DNA of 64,000 nucleotides from Tiliqua scincoides. Its lineage: Eukaryota; Chordata; Lepidosauria; Squamata; Scincidae. Both the position numbers and the translations under genes were made by a program. Each line of letters begins with the position of its first letter. Within the stretch, counting starts at the first letter, position 1. The notes beneath the pieces are model-generated. The model saw only the letters and a program-made list of their open reading frames with translations. It did not search any database and was not told the DNA's origin. Below are positions 1 through 11,317 of this stretch, piece after piece. Location: positions 224,458,244 through 224,522,243 of the forward strand of contig NC_089824.1 in the NCBI RefSeq assembly GCF_035046505.1, in the 5' to 3' direction.

Positions 1-559
1 ATGGGCGCGCACCCAGGACGCGGCCCAAGACCCCGCTAGCAGTCCAGCAGCTTCCAAAAGAAGCGGCCTGAACAACTGCTGCCAAGCTGGCCTTTGCTAG
101 GAACTTGCCCAGCGGCTTGGGGAAGCTCCAACAGGCAGGCGTTCTGCAGCTCGGCTTCTGTGGGCGCTGCAACTGAGAGCCGGAGGCCGGGACCAGCGGA
201 GGGACTTCTCCCGTCCAGCGGCCCTGTCCTGGGGAGCAGCTTCTTCAGGTCGCCTGCTCAGCACCGCGTCCCCCTTCCCGGGCAGTCCCTTCCCGCCAAG
301 CGCAGGCCGGAAGAGAGCGAGGCAGCCCTGCGGGACAGGCGCACTGGGCGCAGCGGCTCTGGCTCCTGCAGGCCTCCCTGCTCCCGCTCCGCCAGCACTG
401 CACAGCCCGCCTGCCAGGCGGGGCCTCTTCCTGCTTCGGCAGCGGGAGCGGGCGCTGCAGGTCCGGGTTCTGCCGGGGCCTCCAGAGAACCGCAGGCGCG
501 CGCAGGCAGGCCAGGCCAGGCCAGGCGCCTCTGCTCCAGGGCCGCGCAGGCCAGCTGAG
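1..559. other. Left edge, no gene seen
   Basis: Moderately GC-rich sequence with no exon or repeat that I can support. If the PCIF1 exon proposed at 1125-1210 is right, this stretch lies in the first PCIF1 intron. The open frames on both strands here are composition effects of high GC and resemble no known protein. Confidence 0.4.
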
Positions 560-1760
560 CGCCCGCGCTCCAGGCCGGTGCGAGTCCGGGGCGCCCTGGC
601 GCAGGGCCTGGAACTGCGAGCGGGGCGCGGCGCAGGCGCGGGCTACGCACGGGGCTCGGCGGCGCGGGGCGGGTCCCTCCCGGGGCGGCGTCTCCGGCTC
701 GGGGGCGCGCGCGGTCCGCGGAGCTGCCGGCGACTCAGGCCTGCGCGCGGCGCGGCTGGCGGGCGCTGGCGAGGGCGCGGGCGGGCCCGGAACGCGGGGC
801 TGCAAGAGACGGGGCTGCAGGTGACTCCCGGGCGCGGCCTCCCTCGCGGAGCGGGGCGCCGGGCCTCCCTCCGGCCGGGGGGCGGCTCCGCGGCGCGCCT
901 CCCTCCGCCCATCCGCCCGGCGGGCCCCTCCGCGGGCCGGACCCCTCCCGCAGCGGGGCGCGGGCGCGTGCCCGGCCGGGGGCGCGCGCGTTCCAAGATG
1001 GCGGCGGCGGCGGCCCCTCGTCAGCGCGGCGGCCGCCCCCCGCCAGGCCCCGCCCCGCCCGCGGGCGGGCGGCCGGGCGCGCGCGCGCGCTGAGGGAGGA
1101 GCCTCCGGCGCGGGCCGCCCTCACCTGCGCGCGGGGCCCGCGGGCCGCTCCGCTCCCCTCCGCAGTCCCGCCGCTGCCTCTCCGCGGCCGCCGCCGCCAT
1201 CTTGTCTTCGGTCCGCGGCTGGCAGCGCAGGCGCCGCGCACGCCCCGCCCCGCTCCTGCGCACGCGCCCCGCCGCCCCGGCCCCGCCTCCGCCGGGCGCC
1301 TCCCGGGCTGAGCCGGGCCGGGCCGAGCCGGGCGGGGGCCGGGCGGTGTCGGCGGAGGCCCAGAGCTCGCCAGAGGCGCCTGCCTGCGCGGCCTGGAGCC
1401 CAGCGGGGCCCTGAAGGAGGCGCGCCGTCGAGGCCGGGGCCGCGGGCGGCTGCGTGCGCTCGGGCAGCCCTCCGGCCAGCTGACGCAGACGCGAGCCGGA
1501 GGCTGAGACCCCTCCCGGCCGGCCCCCGCCAGGCTTCCGGGCCTGCTGCAGCCCCCCGGCCAGTCTGCGGCTGCCTCCCGGGGCCGGACTCCGGCACTGC
1601 TGGCTGCAGGGCGCCCGGGACGCGCTTCGGCTCCCCGGTCTGCGGGCTCGGAAGCAGGCCCTCTGGCAAAGCCCCCTCCCGCTGCCTCCCGGGGCTCCGC
1701 ACTGCTGCGACTCCCCTCGTCGCCCGTGCGCTCGCTTGGCAGGACGGAGCGCTCCTGCAG
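560..1760. promoter_or_regulatory. CpG island, probable PCIF1 promoter
   Basis: Dense CpG dinucleotides and GC boxes over about 1.2 kb, without TATA. The motif AAGATGGCGGC, the YY1 site typical of positions just downstream of transcription starts, occurs on the plus strand at 995-1005 and on the minus strand at 1203-1193. In human the gene head-to-head with PLTP, about 20 kb away, is PCIF1. Here the island lies about 22 kb from the PLTP promoter, so PCIF1 is the expected gene. That assignment rests on synteny, because no PCIF1 coding exon is in the window. Confidence 0.6.
1125..1210 (-). other. PCIF1: Candidate 5' noncoding exon of PCIF1
   Basis: On the minus strand a YY1-type motif (1203-1193) is followed about 70 bases later by a consensus donor, CAG|GTGAGG, placing the exon end at 1125. 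The upstream boundary near 1210 is a guess from the usual YY1-to-start spacing. PCIF1 encodes the cap-specific m6Am methyltransferase that binds the RNA polymerase II C-terminal domain. Its coding exons would lie left of this window. The alternative is an unrelated promoter transcript. Confidence 0.4.
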
Positions 1761-1835
1761 AGGACTTGTTCCCCGCTCGCATGGCGTCTCGTTCAGAATT
1801 ACGTCTCGTAATGTCGAGACAAAGAATCCTGCGGG

Positions 1836-2240
1836 ACGGACAGAGTGGAGAGAGACTCGCACAGCTCCAGAACCGGGGCACAGCCGCTGAAGCTGAGCGT
1901 TGGGAGGGTTAGGACGGGCAGAAGAAAATATGTCTTTACTCAGAGTGTGGTCGGTCTGTGGAACTCCTTGCCACAGGATGTGGTGATGGCGTCTGGCCTG
2001 GACGTCTTTAAAAGGGGATTGGACAAGTTTCTGGAGGAAAAACCCATTATGGGTTACAGGCCATGGTGTGTGTGCCACCTCCTGATTTTAGAAATGGGCT
2101 ATGTCAGATGCCAGGGAGGGCACCAGGATGCAGGTCTCTTGTTATCTGGGGTGCTCCCTGGGGCATTTGGTGGGCCGCTGTGAGATACAGGAAGCTGGAC
2201 TAGATGGGCCTATGGCCTGATCCAGTGGGGCTGTTATGTT
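1836..2240 (+). mobile_element. CR1-clade LINE, 3' end
   Basis: Encodes the C-terminal end of the CR1 reverse-transcriptase ORF (reading ...LWNSLPQDVVMASGLD...) followed by the family 3' UTR, which ends near GGGGCTGTTATGTT. It is heavily 5'-truncated and lies directly beside the first CpG island. Similarity to the longer copy at 11318-12165 identifies the family. Confidence 0.85.
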
Positions 2241-3004
2241 TTGAAGGCCTGGGGCTCATTATGCCTGCTTTTTTTCTGCTACCCGATGCACTCCCTAAAC
2301 ATACCATTCTGTAGTCTGGGAGAGAGACCCACAGCCCTTCCCAGCACAAGGCTTCAATTCCCCAAGGGGGAAGTGCCACCCCAAGAAAATACTCCTTTGC
2401 CAGGGAGGAAGCAGGGTCCCAGCTGCACTCCAGTGGGCTGGCTGCTCACTGTGCACAGATCAAGGAAAGGAAGCTGGCAAGAAATGCAGAAGCCCAGGCA
2501 GCAGGAGAGGAAAACCAAAGCCAGGCTTGTCTTTTGCATAGCTGGCAAAAAGTGCCCATCAAAGAGGGCCATGGAAGGATAACAGGCGGAGTTTGAATCC
2601 TTGCACTCCAGTCAAGAGACGAGTTTGTCAAGCACTCGCCCACGACAGGAAGCATAAGAGGAATTTAGCCCCACACTTCAGTGCGCGTTTGCACACGCGC
2701 ACACCCTGCCCCAAACTGGATGGAATACAAATATAGCCATATAGCTATATCCTGGAACACAGACTGCAAGCAGCAGCCCAGCAGAACAGAGCAGCCCTGT
2801 GGGTCTTGGGACTCCTGCCAGCTCTCTGTCTGCGCGTGGCTACGCACAGATCGGCTGCTTCCGCGCGTGTCCCATGTGGGGGAATGTGGGCATGCTGTCC
2901 TGTGATGAGTGTGCAATTGGTGATGAGGTTGCTGTGGCGCTATGGGAGGGGTTGGTGAGTTGTGCACGTTCCTGTGGACCTTTTCAAAGTTTCTGAAAGG
3001 CTCA
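2241..3004. other. Intergenic, nothing recognised
   Basis: No exon, RNA gene or repeat that I recognise. It contains a short alternating purine-pyrimidine stretch near 2688-2700. Confidence 0.4.
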
Positions 3005-3120
3005 TGAGTCCAGACTTGCCCTTGCAGAAACCGTGCTGATTCTCCCTCTGCAAGGCTTGTTCTTCTTGGAGTTTCCAGATTTTATCTTTGATGAGGCTTT
3101 CCACCATCTTCCATCTACAA
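3005..3120 (-). mobile_element. Ancient CR1 fragment
   Basis: Reads, as reverse complement, through the CR1 segment that encodes KMVE(C)LIKDRIS...QALLREN...GFCKGKS in younger copies (compare 9733-9830). It is diverged, without clear ends, and clearly older than the neighbouring CR1 copies. Confidence 0.55.
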
Positions 3121-3742
3121 ACTGCATTTGGCAGCTAGTTGCAGTACATCTACCCCAGGACTGACACCCCTGCCAGGGAGACGGCAGCACAGATGTTGAG
3201 AAGTGTGGCACAGGGCTCTACCTCTAGTCCCTCAAAGGGCACTTTGGTGATGGGAACCATCTTGAGAGAGCACTTAGCTCACAAAGGGAGCACTGTGCAA
3301 AAACAACCTTGCATCCCTCAGAACACGTATGGCAAGATAAGTTTACTCAGAATTGCAGGTATTCTGCCCCAGGAGGAGTCCAAAGACACCCAGTTGGAAT
3401 CCCTTGGTTACCACCCCAACAGAGGAAGCAGAAATGAAGCATCCTGCATGGGGAAGCAAAGGAGGGAGGGAATCCCACACCACCAGACATTGGTGCTGCA
3501 CCACTGTCTTGTGTCTGTCCCCCTTCTGACCCTTCAGGATTAGTATGTCATTGGTGGAAGTGACATAAAGCAGCAAGTGCTTTCCTGAGAATGCAGCAAC
3601 CACTGAAATTACCTATGGCAAGCAATGAAATCATGCCATTTTTAGGCAGGCTATAAACATTTAAAATGAATAATTAGAAATAAAGTAAAACAAATAAATG
3701 AGAGGAAATGAAATTGAGAAACCAGCCTAATTCCACCAAATA
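3121..3742. other. Intergenic, nothing recognised
   Basis: Turns A/T-rich toward 3640-3720. No gene or classifiable repeat seen. Confidence 0.35.
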
Positions 3743-5225
3743 CATAAGAAGAGCCTCGCTGGATCAGGCCAAAGGCCCATCTACTCCAGCTTCCTGGATC
3801 TCACAGTGGCCCACCAAATGCTTCAGGGAGCACACAAGAAAACAAACACAACCTGCGTCCTGGTGCCCTCCCCTGCATCTGGCACTCAGAGGCAGCCTGC
3901 CTCTAAAATCTAGAGCCTACTATGACTTGTAACCCGTAATGAATTTTTTCTCCAGAAATTTGTCCAATCCCCTCTTAAAGGCATCCAGGCAAGATGCCAT
4001 CACTACTTCCTGTGGCAAGGAGTTCCACAAACTAATTACGCACTGGATAAAGAAGTATTCTGTTTGTCCTCCCAGCACTCAACTTTAGTGGATGTCCCCT
4101 GGTTCTGGTGTTATGTGAGAGAGTAAAGAGCATCTCCCTATCCACTCTGTCCATCCCCTGCATAATTTTGTATGTCTCAATCATGTCCCGTCCCCCCCGA
4201 CTCCTCTTTTCTAGACTGAAGAGGCCCAAACACTGTAGCCTTTCCTCTTAGGGAAGGTGCCCCAACCCAGTTATTTTAGTCACTCTCTTTTGCACCTTTT
4301 CCATCTCCATTATATCCTTTTTGAGATGTGGCGACCAGAACTGGTCACAATACTCCAGGTGTGGCCTAACCATGGATTTGTACAATGGCACTATAGTATT
4401 AGCTGTCTAATTCTCAATGCCTTTCCTAATGATCCCAAGCACGGAATTAGCCCTGTTCACTGCCGCCACACATTGGGTTGACACTTTCATCGAGCTGTCC
4501 ACAAGGACCACAAGATCTCTCTCTTGATCTGTCAGACAGCTCAGAACCCATCAGCCTATATGTGAAGTTTTAGTTCTTTGCCCCAATGTGCAGGACTTTA
4601 CAATTATACATTGAATTGCATCTGCCATTTTGCTGCCCAGTCTCCCAGTTGGAGAGATCCTTCTGGAGCTCTTCACAGTCTCTTCTGCTCTTTGCCACTC
4701 AGAAAAGTTTCATGTCATCTGCAAGCTTGTCCACCTTGCTGCGACCTGCTGTCTCCAGGTCGTTTATGAACAGGTTGAAAAGTACATGTCCCAGGACAGA
4801 TCCTTGGGGCACTCCACTTTCCACCTCTCTCCATTTGTGAAAATTGTCCATTGACACCCACTCTCTGTTTCCTGGTCTTCAACCAGTTCTCAATCCAGGA
4901 GAGGACTGGTCCTCTAATTCCCTGACTGTGGAGTTTTTTTAGTAGCCTTTGGTGAGGGACCATGTCGAACGCCTTCTGAAAGTCCAGATATATAATGTCC
5001 ACGGGTTCTCCCGGATCCACATACCTGTTGACCTCTTCAAAGAATTCTAAAAGGTTTGTGAGGCAAGACTTACCCTTACAGAAGCCAGGCTGATTCTCCC
5101 TCAGCAAGGCTTGTTCGTCTATGTGTTTTGAGATTCTGTCTTTGATGAGGCATTCCACCATCTTACCTGGAGCAGACGTGAGGCTGACTAGCCTATAGTT
5201 TCCCGGGTCCCCTCTCCTTCCTTTT
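3743..5225 (-). mobile_element. CR1-clade LINE, long 5'-truncated copy
   Basis: Reading leftward, the copy runs from inside the reverse-transcriptase domain (MVECLIKDRISKHIDEQALL, residues encoded near 5161-5100) through the C-terminal ORF region to the 3' UTR ending beside 3743. The frame is broken several times and one segment of the RT core is missing near 4850, so the copy is dead. It is the longest uninterrupted CR1 copy in the left intergenic region and served as a reference for judging insertions in the copy at 9690-12165. Confidence 0.85.
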
Positions 5226-8200
5226 TTAAAGATCAGTGTAAATTATCAGAAGTAAATTATCTCTGTAGCCTGCCTGCAAAAACCTCAACCCCCCGCCCCC
5301 AAAAAACCTTAAAATTTTCAACCCTACCCAATGCCCAGTTCAATTTAAGTTCTTATATTTAAGCCAATTTTGAATCCAACATGTTTTTTATTTGGGCTGG
5401 ATTGAGATTCAAAGCTTCCCTCTAAACAGCATTGAAAACCGAGAATAACAGGAAGTGAGACTCCACTGTGTGGGTGGGGGGGGGGGGAGGAATCTGCAAA
5501 GTGAACAGCCCTTTCCAGTCAAGCAGTCGTTCACCTGTTATCACTAGAATCCACTGTTTAAAATTTCACCCCATCAGGACCCACCTAGCTTTACAAGACT
5601 AAAAAAAAAAGACTTATCAACTCAAGCCTCTTTTAACTATGGGGGGGGCTGCCTTCTGGAGCAGTTGTTGAGCTCCACGTGCATAGGATCAGGACCATTT
5701 TGCTAGCTTTGCACTCCCTTTCGCCTGACCTTCCACATGAACCAAGCCACATTTACTTACTTGTGAGTAAATGTGACCGCATGGCTTAATTTCACTTTCC
5801 ATAAGGCTCAAACACATTCCTTAGCTTGAAGGAGGGGCTTCCTTCTCGGGTGTTTTGGGGGGACTGTGTTCATTGGATTGGGACCTTCTTGTGGTGTTGG
5901 ATTCCTCTCAGCCTGCCCTTCGCAATGGACCAGGGCACGTACATCTACTCACAGATAAACTTGTGGAATTGCTCATTTTCACTGTCCATCGGGTTCCAGT
6001 GCATTTTGCTCCTCTCCGATCAGCTTGTCAGTTGCAGCTTTGCAACCAATCCAAGTAGGTCTCAACCCACAATTTGAGCAACCCTGTTCTAGGATTGTCA
6101 CTTGTGTCTCTGCTGTCAGCTGTGTGGCCCAACCACAACTGAGTGACTGCCGCAACTCCTTTTGGTACAGCTGAGCGCAGTGAGCTCCTGCGCACTCTTG
6201 GGGAATGCCAGGCACTCCAGCCGTTGCTACAGCTGGTCAAACACTCACCGTAGTCCTTTTTGGTTCTTCCCAACTGTGCCATTGCCACAGGATGTGGGTG
6301 CTGTTCCTCTGCAGGGATCCACTGCAGCCCCGCCTCTGATAGGGAGAAGTCATGTCCCAAGCCACAATATGCTCTTGCCCCCTATGCTGTCTGGGGACAA
6401 CACTTGCCGGCACTGAGTATGTGTCCCAACCCAGAGAAGAGTGTGACTGATGCTGTTGTTGAGCTCTTGCTGTCGACTCTGTGTTTTTCCTTGCTCTGCA
6501 GAGGCGAAAGCACTGCTCAGCCCACCAGAGAAACCTACCGTCTGCCTGCCTGCCTGCAGTGACCAGCGTGAGCCCAGCTGCTGCTTGATGGGGTTGCTGA
6601 CCTCCTCCTTCCAGTCGGGTCCTGCTTCTCAAACTCCAAGTCCAGCAGTGCACCGACCCTTGCAGCCTGACCTCACAGGCACGCAGGGCTGACTTCAAGC
6701 CAGTTGATCCAGTTGCTCTCAATTGGGCCCCATGCTAGGCTAGTCTACTTTTTGATTTTTTTTTTCTAAACAAAAAATAAAATATTTTAGCTAAATCATT
6801 CCAGTCACTAAAACAAGTGGTTTTGTAACTATTTCCTTTTTAATGGTGATCTACACGTTCTTTGTTCACTTGCAGGCTTACGTGTGTGCCGTTTTATATT
6901 AAAATGTGCTTCGATCCAGTGGGTCCCTGAACTCACCTGCACTTTTTAAACACACGTCTTGATTGCTCTCCATCCTACCGTAGAGTGTAATGCATTTCAT
7001 TTATAGCTACAGACCTTGGCTGTGAATCTGGGGTCCTGTGAAAAGATGTTTTCAATGAGGCTTCGCCACTCCTAAGGCTGGCCCTGCAGTTGGCAGTCCG
7101 TTGGATCAGGAACCTGCTGGGAGGAGATGGCTGGCAACCCAGTTTGCGTGTTTCCCTTTCAGATGCTGCTGTTCAGTCCAGACTTTGACCTTCTCAGGGA
7201 TGCTCTGTGGGTGGACAACTTGTTTCCAGGGATGCAGGGGTGTTATTGGGATGGGCTGCAGCAGTGGTGCTTTGCCAGAACAGCTTGGGCATTTGGCCTC
7301 ATTGCACCATGGGTTGGGGTGGTGTTGCCAGGATGAGCTTAGGATAGGAATGATGCTGTGCCGGCAGCCATATGCAGTCACTGCAGTGTCCGGTGGGATG
7401 GGGCTTTAGTCTGCATGCCCCCGTGGAGCAAGGAAACAGCTTCTCATTCAGTTCGCTGTAACTGGAAAGCAACATATCGGCTTCTTAAGAATAGCAGTGC
7501 CGTGATTTGCAGTGCATAATCAAAATTATGCTGGAACAGGAAGTTTATGGGGGGCACAGCATGGGGAAGGCTCAACTGCCTTCAAGTGCCCCTGCTCCAG
7601 GCAAGGAGAAGCCCCAGACCTACCCCCGGAGTGACCAGGCTTCCCATGTCTCCCTGCACCTGGCCCTGCTACTGTTCCCTCTGGCTGGGGTGGGCTCTGA
7701 TGAGGGGGACGGAGCTGGCCAGCTGGTCTCCGGCTGCCTTGAGCGTTCGTGAGTCATTTCCTGGCAGCTATTTTGGGCGGCGAAGCCTCTCATTGAGCCC
7801 ACAGCCCTGCCTTGCTGTGGTTTGTGTGGGGTTCCCCTGCACAGTGGGCAGCCTTGGCTCACTGGCCTTCCCGCTGAATATCTGCTGTGCCCCACTGTGG
7901 AAGGACAGTTCTCGGCTGTTTTGGCTGAGCCACCAAAAAGTTCTTGCCAGGAATACACAGGGAGCTGGTGCACTCGGCCCTGTCCGAAACACAGAAGTTG
8001 AGTGAAAACCAGCTGCAAGAATGCCAGTGGGGAGGGGGCTGAGCTGGTGTGCAGGGGGCACCACATTTTGTGGAATGCTCTTTCTCTTCTGCTCCCTCCT
8101 TTCTCTTGTTTCCTCTGAACTAGCCTGATGGGAGGCTCTGCATCTGGCACCTCCTCCACACCTCAGCAGTGGGGAAAGAAGGGAAGGGGCAGGTGCAGAG

Positions 8201-9101
8201 TCCCTCCTCCGGGTGGGAAGCAGGACTGCAGCTGTGGCCCCCTCCTCGTGTTCCTGCAAGCAGGCAAGTGGCGCTGCTTGGTTGATGTCTGCGGCACAGC
8301 AGCAGCAACATGGTGAGTCAGTCCCTCAGCTCCATTGGGTGCAACTTTTAGCTGCAGAGGGTGGTGTTCTCGTGCCGACCGGCTGGCTGGTGAAAACCCA
8401 CAAGATCCAGCCCAAGGATGACAACCCAGCCCGAGAGGTTTGGAAGCAAACTATAAGGCTGATCAACAAAATAACTTCTGGCTCCGGGACTGAAATAAAC
8501 CAGCAGGTACAACTTTATGCAGTCAGCCTGGCCTGCTCCACCAGGGGTCATTGGAACATGATTGTCGTCCCCGTATTGCTTGGAGAGCCTTCTCTGCTTG
8601 GCACCATTCGTGAAACACTCGTTAAGAATTGTTCTCTGGGCATAACAAACCATCAATCAGGAAATCATCAGTGGCAGTTCTTAGGGCCACTGCTTTGCCT
8701 CTGTTGAAAAGGTTTGAAATGACGGCAAAGAGTTGGAATTGAAGATCATTGGATCTTCAGTTGGATCTGTCTGCCTGAGGAGGAGAAGTGGTGTTTGTAT
8801 GTCCTATTAAGGAAGCTTTAAAACCGACCCTGGCCAAATTAAGCATGTCAGAGGTGTGGCCCGTTCTCTCAGAGTATCTCCCCAGATAGCAAACTGAATT
8901 GTGGATTCTACAAGGTGCACCCTGATTAAATTCCTGCCTGATATTTACATTTACACAGAACACGTGAAGGGGAAGCTCCGGAAAGTCTCCAGCTTTGGGC
9001 CTGTCTCTTGAGGCAGAGATGACGTTTCCTAGTGCTGAGTTGGCCTCTGACCCCCAAGGATAATGTGCTGCTGTATTCCCACTATACAGCCACTATGCAG
9101 C
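5226..9101. other. 3.9-kb intergenic stretch without genes
   Basis: No exon, tRNA or rRNA gene identified. Visible structure: a G tract near 5475-5488, a G tract at 5641-5648, an imperfect direct duplication of about 170 bp (5640-5812 and 5826-6000, see findings), and an A/T-rich patch at 6750-6800. The segment 8350-8960 is less GC-rich than its surroundings and may be an old unclassified repeat. I could not assign it. Confidence 0.4.
5640..6000. repeat. Two diverged direct copies of a 170-bp unit
   Basis: The stretch from 5640 to about 5812 aligns by eye with 5826-6000. Shared blocks in the same order include ggatcaggacc/ggattgggacc, cctgaccttcc/cctgcccttcg, gagtaaatgtg/agataaacttg and tttcactttccat/tttcactgtccat. 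The copies differ at many positions, so the duplication is old or comes from two insertions of one unknown repeat. Confidence 0.5.
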
Positions 9102-9237
9102 AACTGTTACCCTGCACATGCCTGATCTCAGAAGCTAAGCAGGGTCAGGTCTGGTTAGTACTTGGATGGGAGACCGCCTGGGAATACCGGGTGCTGTAGG
9201 CTTATACCAGAGTCTTTCGAGACTGAAGGTTGCCAAC
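9102..9237 (+). mobile_element. 5S rRNA-derived SINE with LINE tail
   Basis: Positions about 9107-9202 match vertebrate 5S rRNA, including the internal promoter (AGCTAAGCAGGGTC, then TGGATGGGAGACCGCCTGGG) and the 3' end GGTGCTGTAGGCTT. About ten bases are missing between the two GATCTC repeats of 5S. Directly after it, 9204-9237 matches at 33 of 34 positions the 3' end of the LINE copy at 10422-11049, and at about 31 of 34 that of the copy at 14189-16537. A 5S head fused to a LINE 3' end is the structure of a SINE3-type element. It is not a functional 5S gene. Confidence 0.85.
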
Positions 9238-9334
9238 CACTCCCAGAAGACCTTGGCACCAACTGTGCAAAGATGTTGAAGAGATTTACAGAGGAGGCTG
9301 TGTGGATTCAACAAACCAGAGTCTTGTTCTGCTC

Positions 9335-9655
9335 CTAATCCAGTGTGTAGTTAGTCTGTGGAATGCCTTGACCCAAGATGGCATCTGGCTTAGATACCTT
9401 TAAAAGGGAACTGGACAAATTTCTGGAGGAAAAGTCCATCACGGATTACAAGCCAAGGTGTGTATGTGCAACTTCCTGATTTTAGAAGTGGGTTATCTCA
9501 GAATGCCAGAAGCAAGGGATGGCAGCAAGATGCAGGTCTCTTGTTGTCTTGTATGCCCCTGGGGCATTTGGTGGGCCACTGTGAGACACAGGAAGCTGGA
9601 CTAGATGGGCCTATGGCCTGATCCTGCAGGGCTGTTCTTATGTTCTTACATTCTT
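9335..9655 (+). mobile_element. CR1-clade LINE, 3' end
   Basis: Begins in the last ORF segment (SLWN-like, then a stretch matching FKRGLDKFLEEK) and runs through the whole 3' UTR to the tail TTCTTATGTTCTTACATTCT. It is more diverged than the copy that follows at 9690. Confidence 0.8.
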
Positions 9656-9689
9656 ATGTTGTCTGCCATGATCCTCAGCAGTGCTCCAA

Positions 9690-10336
9690 AAACAGCATGC
9701 AGGCCGGTCAGCCTAACATCTATACCGTGTAAGATGGTGGAATGTCTCATCAAAGATAGGATCTCAAAACACATAGACGAACAGGCCTTGCTGAGGGAGA
9801 GTCAGCATGGCTTCTGTAAGGGTAAGTCTTGCCTCACAAACAATATAGAATTCTTTGAAAAGGTCAACAGGCATGTGGATGCAGGAGAACCTGTAGACAT
9901 ATATCTGGACTTTCAGAAGGCCTTCGATACGGTCCCTCACCAAAGGCTGCTGAAAAAACTCCACAGTCAGGGAATTAAGAGGTCAGGTCCACTCCTGGAC
10001 TGAGACCTGGTTGAAGACCAGGAAACAGAGTGGGTGTCAATGGGCAATTTTCACAATGGAGAGAAGTGAAAAGCGGTGTGCCCCAAGGATCTGTCCTGGG
10101 ACCAGTGCTTTTCAACCTCTTCATAAATGACCTGGAGACAGGGGTGAGCAGTGAGGTGGCAAAGTTTGCAGACAACACCAAACTTTTCCGAGTGGTGAAG
10201 ACCAGAAGTGATTGTGAGGAGCTCCAGAAGGATCTCTCCAGACTGGCAGAATGGGCAGCAAAATGGCAGATGCGCTTCAATGTCAGTAAGTGTAAAGCCA
10301 TGCACATTGGGGCAAAAAATCAAAACTTCACATATA
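9690..10336 (+). mobile_element. CR1-clade LINE, 5' part of interrupted copy
   Basis: Encodes RT motifs: [53 protein letters not shown] and the catalytic box as FADN instead of FADD, so this copy lacks a catalytic aspartate and has further frame breaks. The CR1 sequence stops at 10336 inside CACATATA and resumes at 11318 with GGCTGATGGGTTCTGAGC, the order seen uninterrupted in the copy at 3743-5225. Confidence 0.85.
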
Positions 10337-11311
10337 ATATAATATAATATAATATAATATAATATAATATACAGTATTTATATACCGCCTTTCTTGGTCT
10401 TTATTCAAGGCGGTTTACATAGTTGGCAACCTTCAGTCTCGAAAGACTATGGTATCGCGCTCTGAAAGGTGGTTCTGGAACAGCGTCTAGTGTGGCTGAA
10501 AAGGCCGATTCGGGAGTGACAATCCCTTCCACACTGGGAGCAAGTGCAGTCTGTCCCTGGCCTGTCTCCCTGGCTATGGGCCTTCCTTCTTTGCCTCTTA
10601 ACCTCAGACTGTTGGCCAAGTGTCTCTTCAAACTGGGAAAGGCCATGTTGCACAGCCTGCCTCCAAGCGGGCCGTTCAGAGGCCAGGGTTTCCCACTTGT
10701 TGAGGTCCACTCCTAAGGCCTTCAGATCCCTCTTGCAGATGTCCTTGTATCCCAGCTGTGGTCTACCCGTAGGGCGCTTTCCTTGCACGAGTTCTCCATA
10801 GAGGAGATCCTTTGGGATCCGGCCATCATCCATTCTCACGACATGACCGAGCCAACACAGGCGTCTCTGTTTCAGTAGTGCATATATGCTAGGGATTCCA
10901 GCATGTTCCAGGACTGTGTTGTTTGGAACTTTGTCCTGCCAGGTGATGCCGAGAATACGTAGGAGGCAGCGCATGTGGAAAGCATTCAGTTTCCTCTCCT
11001 GTTGTGAGTGAAGAGTCCATGACTCGCTGCAGTACAGAAGTGTACTCAGGCTTATTAAATCCACGAAGGGATTTTTACAAATTGAAAGAAGGTTCTTTCT
11101 TTCAAGAACCACTACATTCAAGGTGTTACACTCCAATCTGGTTTAACATTCTGGCCTCCATCCTCCCACGCTCCGAGCAGATGGAACAGCTCAGCTGCAG
11201 CTTGTCAGCTGCTTCAAGGTCGCACGGTGCCGGTGGCCTCGAACTGGCGACCTTGTGGATGTTAATCTTCAGGCAAATGAAGGCTCTACCCTCTAGACCA
11301 GACCTCCTGCC
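10337..11311 (-). mobile_element. tRNA-derived SINE inserted in CR1, itself split by a LINE
   Basis: On the minus strand a tRNA-like head starts at about 11311, with an A-box-like GGTCTAGAGGG and a B box AGTTCGAGGCC. The body runs to about 11050. The 3' part lies at 10421-10337: GTAAACCGCCTTG...AAAGGCGGTATATAAATACTG followed by an (ATATT)n tail. The hexamer CATATA flanks the whole insertion (10331-10336 and 11312-11317) as a probable target duplication. The gap at 10422-11049 is a separate LINE insertion. Confidence 0.7.
10422..11049 (-). mobile_element. 5'-truncated LINE, same family as 14189-16537
   Basis: The minus strand encodes the ORF C-terminus: CSESWTLHSQQERKLNAFHM, then LGHVVRMDDGRIPKDLLYGE, GKRPTGRPQL and a terminal zinc-finger-like CSQCGRDCHSRIGLFSHTRR. 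The 3' end at 10422 is GGTTGCCAAC in element orientation. It sits inside the tRNA-derived SINE at 10337-11311. Truncation is at about 11049, after codons for LSTLLYCSES. No clear target duplication is visible. The clade is unresolved. Similar ORFs are widespread in sharks and reptiles. Confidence 0.8.
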
Positions 11312-11317
11312 CATATA

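Noticed and set aside
1001-1093. Short plus-strand ORF MAAAAAPRQRGG at the YY1 site
   Set aside because: The ATG is part of the YY1 motif. The 31-codon frame is low complexity with no support.
735-2078. A 447-codon minus-strand frame across the first CpG island
   Set aside because: It runs from antisense CR1 sequence into GC-rich island sequence and has no homology or coding features.
9107-9202. A functional 5S rRNA gene
   Set aside because: It lacks about ten internal bases and continues directly into a LINE-derived tail without the T-run terminator of a 5S gene, so it is the head of a SINE.
10030-10347. A stand-alone 105-codon gene
   Set aside because: It is the RT core of the interrupted CR1 copy, with a changed catalytic box.
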